NCBI RefSeq assembly: GCF_023896955.1
Contig: NZ_JAMHIW010000005.1
Coordinates: forward strand, 345,219 to 409,218
DNA length: 64,000 nucleotides
Origin: Micromonospora sp. RHAY321
GTDB taxonomy: Bacteria; Actinomycetota; Actinomycetes; Mycobacteriales; Micromonosporaceae
Direction: 5' to 3'
Shown: positions 1-8,524 of the stretch, in pieces
Layout of the letters: the number at the start of each line of letters is the position of its first letter
Position numbering within the stretch: position 1 is the stretch's first letter
Position numbers and translations under genes: made by a program
Notes under the pieces: generated by a model
What the model was told of the DNA's origin: nothing
What the model saw: only the letters and a program-made list of their open reading frames with translations
The model's database searches: none

Positions 1-1
1 G

Positions 2-376
2 GTCGCGGCTCGTAGCTATCTCGGAGAGGCTGACGGACGGGCGCAGTCGCCGCTAGAGACACGCGCCCGGCTCCGTTGCGTGGACGGCCGGGTGCCACCC
101 GAGGTGCTCCAACTCGAGGTCCGCGACGGCGACGGCTATCTGCTCGGCATCGGGGACCTCGGCTGGCGTGGTCACCGGATCATCGCCGAAGCCGACGGCC
201 GGGACACGCACGACAACCCGGCGGCGGTCTTCGCCGACCGCCGCCGCCAGAACCGCCTGGTCAACGCAGGCTGGACCGTCCTGCGCTTCACCTGGTCGGA
301 CACCCTCCGTCCCGACTACATCCCGTGGACGGTCCGCCAGGCGATGGCCGCCGCCACCCGACGCCGTCGACCATGA
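2..376 (+). CDS. DUF559-type (endonuclease-like) protein, C-terminal part
   Basis: Open reading frame entering from the left edge, so the true start is outside the window. The visible ~124 residues look like the C-terminal domain of the actinobacterial DUF559 family, which has a very-short-patch-repair-endonuclease-like fold. Seen: an SPLETRAR segment, a GIGDLGW strand carrying an Asp, an AEADG motif, then DRRRQNRLVNAGWTVLRFT, typical of the final helix and strand. The family is widespread in actinomycetes and its role is not established; nuclease activity is inferred from fold only. The stop codon lies inside a dispersed palindromic repeat that starts at 372. Confidence 0.7.
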   Translation, partial: VAARSYLGEADGRAQSPLETRARLRCVDGRVPPEVLQLEVRDGDGYLLGIGDLGWRGHRIIAEADGRDTHDNPAAVFADRRRQNRLVNAGWTVLRFTWSDTLRPDYIPWTVRQAMAAATRRRRP

Positions 377-426
377 GGTTGTTGCCCCGACACGCCGGGG
401 TGGCGGACAACAACTTCATGATCAAC
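372..426. repeat. Dispersed palindromic repeat, copy 1
   Basis: A 55-bp element with inverted arms (372-384 and 408-420, one mismatch) around a GC-rich centre. A second copy at 22026-22080 matches at about 50 of 55 positions, including the central part. It lies between the DUF559-type gene and purD and overlaps the stop codon of the former. It could be a REP/MITE-like element or act as a terminator; no T-tract follows it. Confidence 0.75.
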
Positions 427-461
427 GAGGGGAGGCGGTGGGGACAGTAGGATCTGGCACC

Positions 462-1712
462 GTGCGGGTTCTTTTGGTGGGTGGTGGGGGGCGGGAGCAT
501 GCGCTCGCGCTTCGGTTGGCGGCTGATCCGGCTGTTGCCGCGCTGATCGCGGCACCGGGTAACCCGGGGATAGCGGACGTGGCCGAGTTGCGGACGGTCA
601 CTCCGACCGACCCGGCCGCCGTGGCCGCGCTGGCCGTGGAGATCGGGGCCGACCTGGTGGTGGTCGGGCCCGAGGCGCCTCTGGTCGCCGGGGTCGCCGA
701 CGCCGTACGCGCCAAGGGCATCGCCGTGTTCGGCCCCTCGGCCGAGGCCGCCCGGCTGGAAGGGTCCAAGGCGTTCGCGAAGGACGTGATGACCGCCGCC
801 GGTGTGCCGACCGCCCGGGCGTACGTCTGCACGGACGAGGCGAGCACCGCGCTGGCGCTGGACGAGTTCGGCGCGCCGTACGTGGTGAAGGACGACGGCC
901 TCGCCGCCGGCAAGGGTGTGGTGGTCACCGACGACCGGTCGGCGGCGTTGGCGCACGCGCGGGAGTGTGGCCGGGTCGTGGTCGAGGAGTTCCTCGACGG
1001 CCCGGAGGTCAGCCTCTTCGTGGTCACCGACGGCGAGGCGGCCCTGCCGCTGCTGCCCGCGCAGGACTTCAAGCGGATCGGCGACGGCGACACGGGCCCG
1101 AACACCGGCGGCATGGGGGCGTACGCACCGCTGCCCTGGGCCCCGGCCGGGCTGGTCGACGAGGTCATGCGTGACGTGGTCCACCCCACGCTGGCGGAGA
1201 TGCGCCGCCGGGGCACCCCGTTCGCCGGCCTGCTCTACGTCGGGCTCGCGATGACGCCCTCCGGCCCCCGAGTGATCGAGTTCAACGCCCGCTTCGGCGA
1301 TCCGGAGACGCAGGTGGTGCTCGCGCTGCTGGAGACCCCCCTGGGTGGGCTGCTGCACGCGGCGGCCACCGGCACGCTGGCCGAGCATCCGCCGCTTCGC
1401 TGGCAGCCCGGCGCAGCGGTCACCGTGGTGCTCGCCGCCGAGGGCTATCCGGCGGCGCCGCGTACCGGTGACGTGATCACCGGCGCGGACCGGCCGGGCA
1501 TCATCCACGCCGGCACCGCGCGCCGCGCCGGCGACGGCGCGTTGCTCTCCGCGGGCGGCCGGGTGCTCTGCGGTACGGCCACCGGCGCTGACCTGGCCAC
1601 CGCCCGGGCGGCCGCGTACGCGCTGGTGGACGGGGTAGGGCTGGCCGGTTCGCAGCACCGCACCGACATCGCCGCCGCGGCGGTGGACGGCCGGGTCAGG
1701 ATTCCCGGCTGA
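462..1712 (+). CDS. purD: Phosphoribosylamine--glycine ligase
   Basis: GAR synthetase, the second step of de novo purine synthesis (PRA + glycine + ATP to GAR). 416 residues, the normal length. Seen: N-terminal GGGGREHAL loop, GPEAPLVAGV, the ATP-grasp segment VVKDDGLAAGKGVVV, the NTGGMGAY motif and the metal-binding EFNARFGDPETQ near residue 275. The start is taken at the GTG giving VRVLLVGGGGREH. A TAGGAT hexamer at 448-453 lies 8 nt before it, suggesting a leaderless transcript. The purB, purSQL, purF and purM genes lie further along the same strand but not in one operon with it. Confidence 0.96.
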   Translation: MRVLLVGGGGREHALALRLAADPAVAALIAAPGNPGIADVAELRTVTPTDPAAVAALAVEIGADLVVVGPEAPLVAGVADAVRAKGIAVFGPSAEAARLEGSKAFAKDVMTAAGVPTARAYVCTDEASTALALDEFGAPYVVKDDGLAAGKGVVVTDDRSAALAHARECGRVVVEEFLDGPEVSLFVVTDGEAALPLLPAQDFKRIGDGDTGPNTGGMGAYAPLPWAPAGLVDEVMRDVVHPTLAEMRRRGTPFAGLLYVGLAMTPSGPRVIEFNARFGDPETQVVLALLETPLGGLLHAAATGTLAEHPPLRWQPGAAVTVVLAAEGYPAAPRTGDVITGADRPGIIHAGTARRAGDGALLSAGGRVLCGTATGADLATARAAAYALVDGVGLAGSQHRTDIAAAAVDGRVRIPG

Positions 1713-1728
1713 CCCTTGGCGGGCGACG

Positions 1729-3291
1729 TCAGCTGAAGTACCGGCGCAGTTCGCGGCTGAGCACCTTGCCGGTGGCGTTGCGGGGCAGGTACTTCACGTA
1801 GATGACGTCCCGGGGGACGGAGAAGCGGGCCAGGTAGTGCCGGACGTACTCGCGGACGGCCTCGGGGTCGAGTGTCTCGCCGGGGTGCAGGGCGAGGAAC
1901 GCGGCCAGCCGCTGGCCGTACTCGGGGTCGGGTACGCCGATCACGGCCGCCTCGCGGACCTGCGGCAGCCGGGCGATCAGATCCTCCACCTCGGACGGGA
2001 AGACGTTCTCGCCGCCGGAGACGATCATGTCGTCGGCGCGGCCGTCGACGAAGAGCAGCCCGTCGGCGTTGAGTCGGCCGAGGTCGCCGGTGTCGAGCAG
2101 GCCGTCCCGGCTCTCCCGGCTGTTGCCGGAGGTGTAGCCCTCGAAGAGCATCTCGTTGCCGACGAAGATGCGCCCGACCCGACCGTCGGGGACCGGCTGA
2201 CCGGCGTCGTCGAGCATCTTCAGCCGGGTGCCGTGCGGCGGCCGGCCGGCGGTGGTGGGCGCCTGGCGCAGGTCGTCCGGGCCGGCGATGGAGGCCCAGG
2301 AGACCTCGGTGGAGCCGTAGAGGTTGTAAAGGACGTCCCCGTAGACGTCCATGAACTTCGGTGCCAGGCCGCCGGGCAGGGCGGATCCGCTGACCGCGAC
2401 GACCTTGAGTGGGGGGCGCGGGTCCGGCGGGGGCACCTCCATCAGCCGCTGCACCATCACCGGTACGGCGAACAGCGCGTCGCAGCGGTGTGCCACCAGG
2501 GCGGCGAGCGTGGCCGCGGGGTCGAAGCGGCGGTGGAGCACGATGGTGGCCCGCAGGGCGAAGCAGACCTGGAGGGCGGCGAACCCCCAGGTGTGGAAGA
2601 TGGGTGCGGCGATCATCACGCGGTCGCGGGTGTGCAGCGGGATGCGGTCGATGATGGACACCAGTGGGCCGAAGCCGTTGGGGGTGGGGCGGCGGGCACC
2701 CTTGGGTGCACCGGTGGTGCCGGAGGTCAGCACGATGATCCGGCCGTCCCGCTCGGGCGGGTGCAGCTCGCCCGGCAGCGCGCCGGCCACCAGTTCCTCA
2801 CGGGCGCGTTCGTCGAGGCGGGGCAGGTCGCCGGGGAGCCCGAGGACGCGCTCGGCGAACTCGTCGTCGTGCACCAGCAGCCGGAGCCGCTGCTCCTCGG
2901 CGACGGTGGCCAACTGGGCTGCGGAGAGCCCGGTGTTGACCAGTACCGCGTCGACGCCGAGCAGGGTGGCCGCGACGATCGTCTCGATCAGCCCGTGGTG
3001 GTTGCGGCAGAGCACGCCGATCCGGTCGCCGGCCTGTACGCCGAGCCCCGCCCGCATCGACCGGGCCATTCTTTCGGCCCGGTCGAGCAGATCCTGATAG
3101 GTCAGCTCGACGCCGTCCTCGTCGATGATCGCCGGGCGGCCGGGGTCCCGGGCGGCTGCCTGACGTAGTTCGCCGGCCAGGCTCCATCCCCATTTGCGCA
3201 GGGCGCTGAGCTGGGAGGCGACCCGGATCGGCCGGCCGGGGGTGAGCAGCCCGCGACGGGTCAGCGTGGCGATGATGAACGGCAGGTCCAT
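1729..3291 (-). CDS. Long-chain acyl-CoA synthetase (AMP-binding family)
   Basis: Activates a fatty or other carboxylic acid to its acyl-CoA through an acyl-adenylate. 520 residues. Seen: the P-loop IIVLTSGTTGAPKG, the NLYGSTEVSW adenylate motif, DTGDLGRLNADGLLFVDGR, DDMIVSGGENVFPSEVE, and a C-terminal catalytic lysine in NATGKVLSRELR. The start at MDLPFIIATL is preferred because GAGGAGG lies about 8 nt upstream; an in-frame start at 3366 lacks such a site. It is followed upstream on the same strand by an acyl-CoA dehydrogenase and an SCP2 protein, consistent with fatty-acid catabolism. Chain-length specificity cannot be read from the sequence. Confidence 0.93.
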   Translation of the reverse strand: MDLPFIIATLTRRGLLTPGRPIRVASQLSALRKWGWSLAGELRQAAARDPGRPAIIDEDGVELTYQDLLDRAERMARSMRAGLGVQAGDRIGVLCRNHHGLIETIVAATLLGVDAVLVNTGLSAAQLATVAEEQRLRLLVHDDEFAERVLGLPGDLPRLDERAREELVAGALPGELHPPERDGRIIVLTSGTTGAPKGARRPTPNGFGPLVSIIDRIPLHTRDRVMIAAPIFHTWGFAALQVCFALRATIVLHRRFDPAATLAALVAHRCDALFAVPVMVQRLMEVPPPDPRPPLKVVAVSGSALPGGLAPKFMDVYGDVLYNLYGSTEVSWASIAGPDDLRQAPTTAGRPPHGTRLKMLDDAGQPVPDGRVGRIFVGNEMLFEGYTSGNSRESRDGLLDTGDLGRLNADGLLFVDGRADDMIVSGGENVFPSEVEDLIARLPQVREAAVIGVPDPEYGQRLAAFLALHPGETLDPEAVREYVRHYLARFSVPRDVIYVKYLPRNATGKVLSRELRRYFS

Positions 3292-3468
3292 GCCGCAGAC
3301 CTCCTCGGGGGTGGTGCGCGGACGGGCAGGGGACTCCCCGTCCGTCAGGGCGTCTTCCTTGATCATGCACTGGGTGCCGTGTCATGCCCAGTCGACGGCG
3401 GCGCGGGGTGACGAAGACGGCACGGATCGTGGGATCAGGGGCGGCCTGCGGGAGGACGCCCGGCACGC

Positions 3469-3500
3469 CCGGCCGGGTCCGGCTCGCCGGACCCGGCCGG
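3469..3500 (-). terminator. GC hairpin after acyl-CoA dehydrogenase
   Basis: Perfect 14-bp inverted repeat (3469-3482 / 3487-3500) with a 4-nt loop directly downstream of the acyl-CoA dehydrogenase stop. There is no T-tract, so it is a candidate actinobacterial-type terminator. The rest of the 220-bp gap to the acyl-CoA synthetase shows nothing recognisable. Confidence 0.55.
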
Positions 3501-3511
3501 GGCCTGCCCGG

Positions 3512-4726
3512 TCAGCGAATCTGCATCCCGGAGATCGCCCGGGAGATCACCAGGCGCTGGATCTCGGAGGTGCCTTCGAAGATGGTGTAGATCTTCGCGT
3601 CCCGGTACCAGCGCTCCACGGGGTGGTCGCGCAGGAAACCGGCACCACCGAGCAACTGCACGGCCTTCTCGGTGACCGACACCGCCACCTCACCGGCCTT
3701 GAGCTTGGACATCGACCCCTCGCCGGCGGTGAAGGGGCGGTTGTTGCGGCCCATCCAGGAGGCCCGCCAGACCAGCAGCCGCGCCGCGTCGATCTCCATC
3801 CGCATGTCGGCCAGCGCGAACGCGACCGCCTGGTTCTCGATGATCGGTCGTCCGAACTGGACGCGGTCCTTGGCGTAGTCCAGGGCGTACTCGTAGGCGG
3901 CCCGGGCCACGCCGAGCGCCTGCGCGCCCACCGTGGGTCGCGACAGCTCGAAGGTGCGCATCGCGGCCTGCCCGCTGGCCCGCTGCCCGGAGCGCGCCCG
4001 GTCGAGGCGTTCCAGCAGGGCGTCGCGGCCGCCGAGCAGGCAGCGGCCGGGCACGCGTACACCGTCGAGGAAGACGTCGGCGGTGTGCGACGCGCGCAGT
4101 CCCAGCTTGCGCAGCTTGCGGGTGGCGGTCAGGCCGGGAGTGCCCGGCGGTACGACGAACGCCGCCTGCCCCCGGGAGCCGAGCGTGGGGTCGACCGAGG
4201 CGGTGACCACGTGCACCCCGGCGATGCCGCCGTTGGTGGCGTACGCCTTCTGGCCGTTGAGCACCCACTCGTCGGCGGCCTCGTCGTAGACGGCCCTGGT
4301 CCGCATCGCGCCGACGTCGGAGCCGGCCTCGGGCTCACTGGTGCAGAACGCGGCGACGGCCGGCGAGTCGACGTCACCGAAGCACTGCGGCACCCACTCG
4401 ACCATCTGGTCGGGGGTGCCCGCGCCGTAGATGGCGGCGACGGCCAGCGAGGTGCCGAAGATGCTCAGGCCGATGCCGGCGTCACCCCAGAAGAGTTCCT
4501 CGCTGGCGATGGGCAGGGAGAGACCGGTGGGGTCGGCCCAGCAGGTGGCGAGGAACTCGAAGCCGTAGAGGCCGACCTTGGCGGCCTCCTGGATCACCGG
4601 CCACGGGGTGTCCTCGCGCTCGTCCCACTCGGCGGCGGCCGGGCGCACGACCTCGGCGGCGAAGCCGTGCACCCAGTCGCGCAGGTCCCGCTGTTCCTCG
4701 GTCAGGTCGAGTGAGAACTCGGTCAT
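3512..4726 (-). CDS. Acyl-CoA dehydrogenase
   Basis: FAD-dependent alpha,beta-dehydrogenation of acyl-CoA, the first oxidation step of beta-oxidation. 404 residues, full length. Seen: N-terminal helical domain (LTEEQRDLRDWV), FCTSEPEAGSDVGAM and YATNGG of the FAD/substrate region, RVQFGRPI, and the C-terminal YTIFEGTSEIQRL carrying the expected catalytic glutamate. It starts one base after the SCP2-domain gene stops, so the two are almost certainly co-transcribed. A PHERWYRDAK-like segment (VERWYRDAKIYTI) supports the assignment. Substrate range is unknown. Confidence 0.95.
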   Translation of the reverse strand: MTEFSLDLTEEQRDLRDWVHGFAAEVVRPAAAEWDEREDTPWPVIQEAAKVGLYGFEFLATCWADPTGLSLPIASEELFWGDAGIGLSIFGTSLAVAAIYGAGTPDQMVEWVPQCFGDVDSPAVAAFCTSEPEAGSDVGAMRTRAVYDEAADEWVLNGQKAYATNGGIAGVHVVTASVDPTLGSRGQAAFVVPPGTPGLTATRKLRKLGLRASHTADVFLDGVRVPGRCLLGGRDALLERLDRARSGQRASGQAAMRTFELSRPTVGAQALGVARAAYEYALDYAKDRVQFGRPIIENQAVAFALADMRMEIDAARLLVWRASWMGRNNRPFTAGEGSMSKLKAGEVAVSVTEKAVQLLGGAGFLRDHPVERWYRDAKIYTIFEGTSEIQRLVISRAISGMQIR

Positions 4727-4727
4727 C

Positions 4728-5180
4728 TCAGGCCTTGGGGATGTCGAACAGGTTGGCGATGTTGGCGGCGAGGCCGAGGTCGCCCTTCGCCTTCAGCTTG
4801 CCCGTCATGAACATCATCACGGGGTTGGCGCCACCGGAGACGATCTTCAGGAACTCCACCGGGCCCATGGTGAGGCTCAGCTTCGGGTCGTGCTGCGGGG
4901 TCTCGTTCACCTCGCACTTGCCGTCGGCGATGACCACCTCGTAGGTGTCGCTGCCGCCGTCCGGGCGACCGGTGATGACCCAGTGGATGACGGCGTTGGT
5001 GGAGCCGGCCCGGTCCGCGCGGAACAGCGACGGCATCCGGCCGAACACCTCGCCCAGGATCTTGCCGCGCAGGTCACCGGACATCACCTGGGCGATCTTG
5101 TCGTCCGGGGTGGACTTGACCAGCTGGGCGAACTCCTTGGGGCCGACGTTGGCGAAGGTGGCCGGGTCGAAGTCAGTCAT
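4728..5180 (-). CDS. SCP2 sterol-binding domain protein
   Basis: 150-residue single-domain protein of the SCP2 (sterol carrier protein 2) family, which binds lipids or acyl-CoAs in the cytoplasm. Seen: FRADRAGSTNAVIHWVITG, VNETPQHDPKLSLTM and a C-terminal hydrophobic helix with MMFMTGKLKAKGDLGLAANI, typical of the family core. It is first in a minus-strand unit with an acyl-CoA dehydrogenase, with a GGAAGG Shine-Dalgarno before the ATG. It is divergent from a TetR gene across a 69-bp gap that contains a palindromic operator. Its role as an acyl/lipid carrier for the neighbouring enzymes is inferred. Confidence 0.9.
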   Translation of the reverse strand: MTDFDPATFANVGPKEFAQLVKSTPDDKIAQVMSGDLRGKILGEVFGRMPSLFRADRAGSTNAVIHWVITGRPDGGSDTYEVVIADGKCEVNETPQHDPKLSLTMGPVEFLKIVSGGANPVMMFMTGKLKAKGDLGLAANIANLFDIPKA

Positions 5181-5207
5181 GAGATGCGCCTTCCGGGAAG
5201 ATTTGGC

Positions 5208-5237
5208 TACTCGCGCGTAACCCTACGCACGAGTAGG
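5208..5237. promoter_or_regulatory. Candidate TetR operator (site 1)
   Basis: Inverted repeat with 11 of 12 bp matching arms (5208-5219 / 5224-5235) between SCP2 and tetR. The inner 16 bp, CCTACGCACGAGTAGG at 5222-5237, match 13 of 16 bp of a palindrome at 15622-15637 between the fabG4-type gene and the thiolase gene. The right arm abuts a TATGCT -10 element at 5238-5243 for tetR, so bound repressor would block the promoter. Confidence 0.65.
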
Positions 5238-5249
5238 TATGCTCGCAAG

Positions 5250-5888
5250 GTGTCCACCCCTCCCGCCTTCAAGCGCCTGCCACGGGCCGTCCGTGAGCAG
5301 CAGATGCTCGACGCGGCGGTCAAGGTCTTCTCCCGGCGCGGCTTCCACGCCGCGAGCATGGACGAGATCGCGGAGGACGCGGGCATCTCCAAGCCCATGG
5401 TCTACGCGTACCTCGGCACCAAGGAGGAGCTCTTCGTCGCCTGCCTGCACCGCGAGGGCACCCGGATGATGCAGGCCATCGCCGGCGCCGCCGCCCCCGA
5501 CCTGCCGGCCGATGAACGGCTCTGGCGGGGGCTGCGGGCGTTCTTCGGCTTCGTCGGCGCACACCGCGACGGTTGGGCCGTGCTCTACCGCCAGGCCCGG
5601 GGCGAGCAGCCGTTCGCCGGCGAGCTGGCCACCATGCGGGCACGGCTGGTGGAGGTGGTCGCCGGGATGCTCGACCACGCGCTGCGCGCCGAGGGCCGCG
5701 AGATCGCCGCCATCGACCTGGAGGTCGTCGCGTACGCGCTGGTCGGCGCGACCGAGTCGCTGGCCGACTGGCTCGCGGACCACCCCGAGGCTGACCCGGA
5801 GCGGACCGCCACCCGGATGATGAACGTGGCCTGGCTCGGCGCCGGCCAGCTCCTGCACGGCGTCACCTGGCGCCCGCCGGCCGACTGA
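5250..5888 (+). CDS. TetR family transcriptional regulator
   Basis: 212-residue regulator with an N-terminal TetR helix-turn-helix: REQQMLDAAVKVFSRRGF, then MDEIAEDAGISKPMVYAYLG, then TKEELFVACLHREG. The C-terminal two-thirds is the variable ligand-binding domain. The GTG start follows a TATGCT -10 by 6 nt, so the transcript is probably leaderless. It is divergent from the SCP2/acyl-CoA dehydrogenase genes and adjacent to a palindromic operator. By position it probably represses those genes in response to an acyl-CoA or related lipid; that ligand is inference. Confidence 0.92.
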   Translation: MSTPPAFKRLPRAVREQQMLDAAVKVFSRRGFHAASMDEIAEDAGISKPMVYAYLGTKEELFVACLHREGTRMMQAIAGAAAPDLPADERLWRGLRAFFGFVGAHRDGWAVLYRQARGEQPFAGELATMRARLVEVVAGMLDHALRAEGREIAAIDLEVVAYALVGATESLADWLADHPEADPERTATRMMNVAWLGAGQLLHGVTWRPPAD

Positions 5889-5904
5889 CGGCTCCGACCC
5901 GCCG

Positions 5905-6552
5905 TCACCGCGCCGGTGTCCGGCTCACGGGCCCGGTCGTCGCCATCGCCGCCGAAGGCCGGCGACGCCGGAGCAACCAGCGGACCACCTCGACGACCAG
6001 GGTCACGGTCAGCGCGAGACCCAGCCCGAGCAGCAGGCCACGCAGCGGGTCCTGCTCGAAGGCCAGCCCACCGAGATAGCCGACCAGCGCCGAGTAGAGC
6101 CCCCACGAGCCGGCGGCGAGCGCGTCGAAGGCCAGGAAGCGTCGCCGGGGATAGTGGACCGCGCCCATGGTGAGGGTGACCGCGGTCCGGCCACCCGGCA
6201 CGTAGCGGGCGACGGTGAGGATCAGGCCGCCCCGGGTGGCGATTCCCCGGCGGGCCCGTTCGACGGCGGTCCGACGTCGGCCGTCGGGCGGGAGCCGGTC
6301 GAGCAGCCGCCCGCCACCGCTGCGACCGATGGCGTACGAGACGTGGTCGCCGACCAGTGCCCCGGCGGCGGCCACCAGGATCAGCGCGGGCAGGTACGGC
6401 GCGCCGGAGGCCGCGAACACCCCAGCGGTGATCACCGCCGTCTCGCTCGGCACCACCGGGAAGAAGCCGTCGAGCACCGCGATTGCGAAGATCGCCAGGT
6501 ACACCCACGGCGAGGACATCGTCTGGTGCAGCAGGTCGAGCAGGTTATCCAT
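5905..6552 (-). CDS. DedA family membrane protein (copy 1)
   Basis: About 215 residues with 4-5 predicted hydrophobic segments. DedA/VTT proteins act in lipid flipping or membrane homeostasis; the particular substrate is not known. Seen: WVYLAIFAIAVLDGFFPVVPSE, GDHVSYAIGRSGG, and the signature ARYVPGGRTAVTLTMGAVHYP. The start at MDNLLDLLHQ is chosen because it aligns with the start of the paralogue at 8525-9142; an in-frame ATG at 6588 would add 12 residues. Neither has a clear Shine-Dalgarno. The two DedA genes flank a two-component system and share near-identical DNA stretches. Confidence 0.9.
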   Translation of the reverse strand: MDNLLDLLHQTMSSPWVYLAIFAIAVLDGFFPVVPSETAVITAGVFAASGAPYLPALILVAAAGALVGDHVSYAIGRSGGGRLLDRLPPDGRRRTAVERARRGIATRGGLILTVARYVPGGRTAVTLTMGAVHYPRRRFLAFDALAAGSWGLYSALVGYLGGLAFEQDPLRGLLLGLGLALTVTLVVEVVRWLLRRRRPSAAMATTGPVSRTPAR

Positions 6553-6722
6553 GATTCCGATGCTGGTGCCGCCGTCGGCTCCCGCCATCGGCCAGTGGTC
6601 AGCCGTGCGATGTCACTTAGGTAGCGTCCGGCCCGGACGGCGGGTAGGGGTCTTCCCCCACCGCACCCGGGTCTGCGGGCGCGGGGCCGCCCGTTTCCCC
6701 GGTGGAGACCTACGCTCGCTGC

Positions 6723-7874
6723 GTGGCCTCCAGCTCCGTCGTGCTCCGGCGGGTCGTCGAGCGGTACGCCCCGCTGCTGCTCGCCGTCGTGGTCGCCGCC
6801 GCCGTCTGGGCCAGTGCGACCGGCGCGATCGGGGTCCGCTCGCCGCTGCCGACCGTCGTCGTGCTGATCCTCGCCGGGGCCTCCGGTTGGGCCGCCGGCC
6901 TGGTCCGGGCCCGGCGTTGGCCGCTGTTCCTGGCCGCCGCGGTCAGCTGGTTGGTTCTCGCCGCCGCGGCACCGGGGGTGGTCGCCTCGTACCAGGCGGG
7001 CCTGCGGCTGCGTGGCCGGCGGCTCACCGATTTCCTCCTCGGAGCCGCCCTGGTGCTGGCCGGTGGAGTGCTGGTCGGGCTGGCGGTGGGCGGCGTGCGC
7101 CGGCTCACCACCGCCACCGTCGGCAACGTGCTGCTGCTCGCCACCTGTCTGGTCGGATTTCCGCTGGTCGTCGGCCTCTGGGTGCGGGCGCGCCGGGACA
7201 CGCTCGCCGCACTACGGGACCGGGCTGAGCGCCTGGAACGCGAGCAGGAGGCCCGTGCCGACGGGGTCCGCGCCGAGGAACGGACCCGGATCGCCCGGGA
7301 GATGCACGACGTGGTGGCGCACCGGGTGTCGCTGATGGTGGTGCACGCCGGGGCGCTGGAGGTGACCGCCGCCGAGCCGGAGACCGTCGAGGCGGCCGCG
7401 CTGATCCGCAGGACCGGCAGGCAGGCGCTCACCGACCTCCGCGAGGTGCTGGGGGTGCTGCGACAGGCCGATCCGGCCGTGGCGCCGGAGCGAGGGCTCG
7501 ACGCCCTGGACGAGCTGATCGGGGAGTCGCGTGCCGCCGGGCTCCGGGTGTGTCGGCGGGACGAGGGCGTTCCGACGGCACTGCCGGCGACCGTGGGACG
7601 CACCGCGTACCGGGTTGTCCGGGAAGGGCTGACCAACGTGCGTAAGCACGCCGCCGACGCCGAGACGACTGTCTGCCTGCGTCACCTGCCCGACGGGCTG
7701 GAGGTGGTGGTCCACAACGGCCCGTCCGAGGGCGGGCCCTCGCTGCCCGGCGCCGGGCACGGGCTGCTCGGGCTGCGCGAGCGGGTGGAGTTGCTCGGCG
7801 GCCGGCTGGAGGCGGCACCGGTGGACGGCGGGTTCCTGGTTCGCGCACTGATCCCGGTGGCGGGTGCGGCGTGA
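6723..7874 (+). CDS. Sensor histidine kinase, NarL/DesK type
   Basis: About 383 residues. The N-terminal ~150 residues form several hydrophobic segments (membrane sensor). They are followed by a HisKA_3 dimerisation domain with the phospho-acceptor in AREMHDVVAHRVSLM and a HATPase domain with LTNVRKHA (N box) and GHGLLGLRERVELLGG (G box). The GTG at 6723 is preferred since a TACGCT -10 lies 6 nt before it; an in-frame GTG at 6702 is possible. The stop codon overlaps the start of the response-regulator gene by 4 nt, so the two form a coupled pair. The stimulus is unknown. Confidence 0.92.
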   Translation: MASSSVVLRRVVERYAPLLLAVVVAAAVWASATGAIGVRSPLPTVVVLILAGASGWAAGLVRARRWPLFLAAAVSWLVLAAAAPGVVASYQAGLRLRGRRLTDFLLGAALVLAGGVLVGLAVGGVRRLTTATVGNVLLLATCLVGFPLVVGLWVRARRDTLAALRDRAERLEREQEARADGVRAEERTRIAREMHDVVAHRVSLMVVHAGALEVTAAEPETVEAAALIRRTGRQALTDLREVLGVLRQADPAVAPERGLDALDELIGESRAAGLRVCRRDEGVPTALPATVGRTAYRVVREGLTNVRKHAADAETTVCLRHLPDGLEVVVHNGPSEGGPSLPGAGHGLLGLRERVELLGGRLEAAPVDGGFLVRALIPVAGAA

Positions 7875-8512
7875 TCCGGGTGGTGGTGGTCGACGACGAA
7901 CAACTGGTCCGCGCCGGCCTGCGGCTGATCCTGGAGGCGGCGGAGGACATCACGGTGGTGGGCGAGGCGGCGGACGGCTCCGGCGCGCTGGAGCAGGCCC
8001 ACCGGTTACGCCCCGACGTGGTGCTGCTCGACGTGCGGATGCCGGGCGTCGACGGGCTGACCGTCGCGCCCGACGTGGTCGCCGCCGGACCGAAGGTGAT
8101 CATGCTGACCACCTTCGACCTCGACGAGTACGTGCACCGGGCGCTGCGGGCCGGGGCGGTGGGCTTCCTCCTCAAGGACACTCCGCCCCGGGAACTCGCC
8201 ACCGCCGTCCGCACGGTGGCCGCCGGGAACGCGATGCTCGCCCCGACGGTGACCCGGCGCCTGATCAGCTCGTTCGCCGACCGTGGGCCGGCACGCCGGG
8301 ACGCGGCGCGTCAGCGGCTCGCCCCGCTCACCGCGCGCGAGCTGGAGATCGTCCGGGAGGTGGCGCGCGGGCACGGCAACGCGGAGATCGCCCGGCGGCT
8401 GACGATGAGCGAGGCCACCGTGAAGGCGCACGTCAGCCGGGCGCTGGCGAAGCTCCAGGCGGGCAACCGGGTGCAGTTGGCGATCCTGGTGCACGACGCG
8501 GACCTGCTGTGA
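7871..8512 (+). CDS. LuxR/NarL-type response regulator
   Basis: 213 residues. The receiver domain has the acidic pair (VVVDDEQLV), the phospho-acceptor Asp in VVLLDVRMPGVDG, the Thr in MLTTFDLDEY and the Lys in FLLKDTPP. The C-terminal LuxR helix-turn-helix carries LTARELEIVREVARGHGN and MSEATVKAHVSRALAKL. Its start overlaps the kinase stop by 4 nt (translational coupling), making it the cognate partner. Targets are unknown; the adjacent DedA genes are candidates by position only. Confidence 0.95.
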   Translation: MIRVVVVDDEQLVRAGLRLILEAAEDITVVGEAADGSGALEQAHRLRPDVVLLDVRMPGVDGLTVAPDVVAAGPKVIMLTTFDLDEYVHRALRAGAVGFLLKDTPPRELATAVRTVAAGNAMLAPTVTRRLISSFADRGPARRDAARQRLAPLTARELEIVREVARGHGNAEIARRLTMSEATVKAHVSRALAKLQAGNRVQLAILVHDADLL

Positions 8513-8524
8513 CGGCTGCGCCGG

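Noticed and set aside
288..1658. Long minus-strand frame opposite purD
   Set aside because: High-GC shadow of purD. Its composition is Arg/Gly/His-rich with no domain, and purD is unambiguous on the plus strand.
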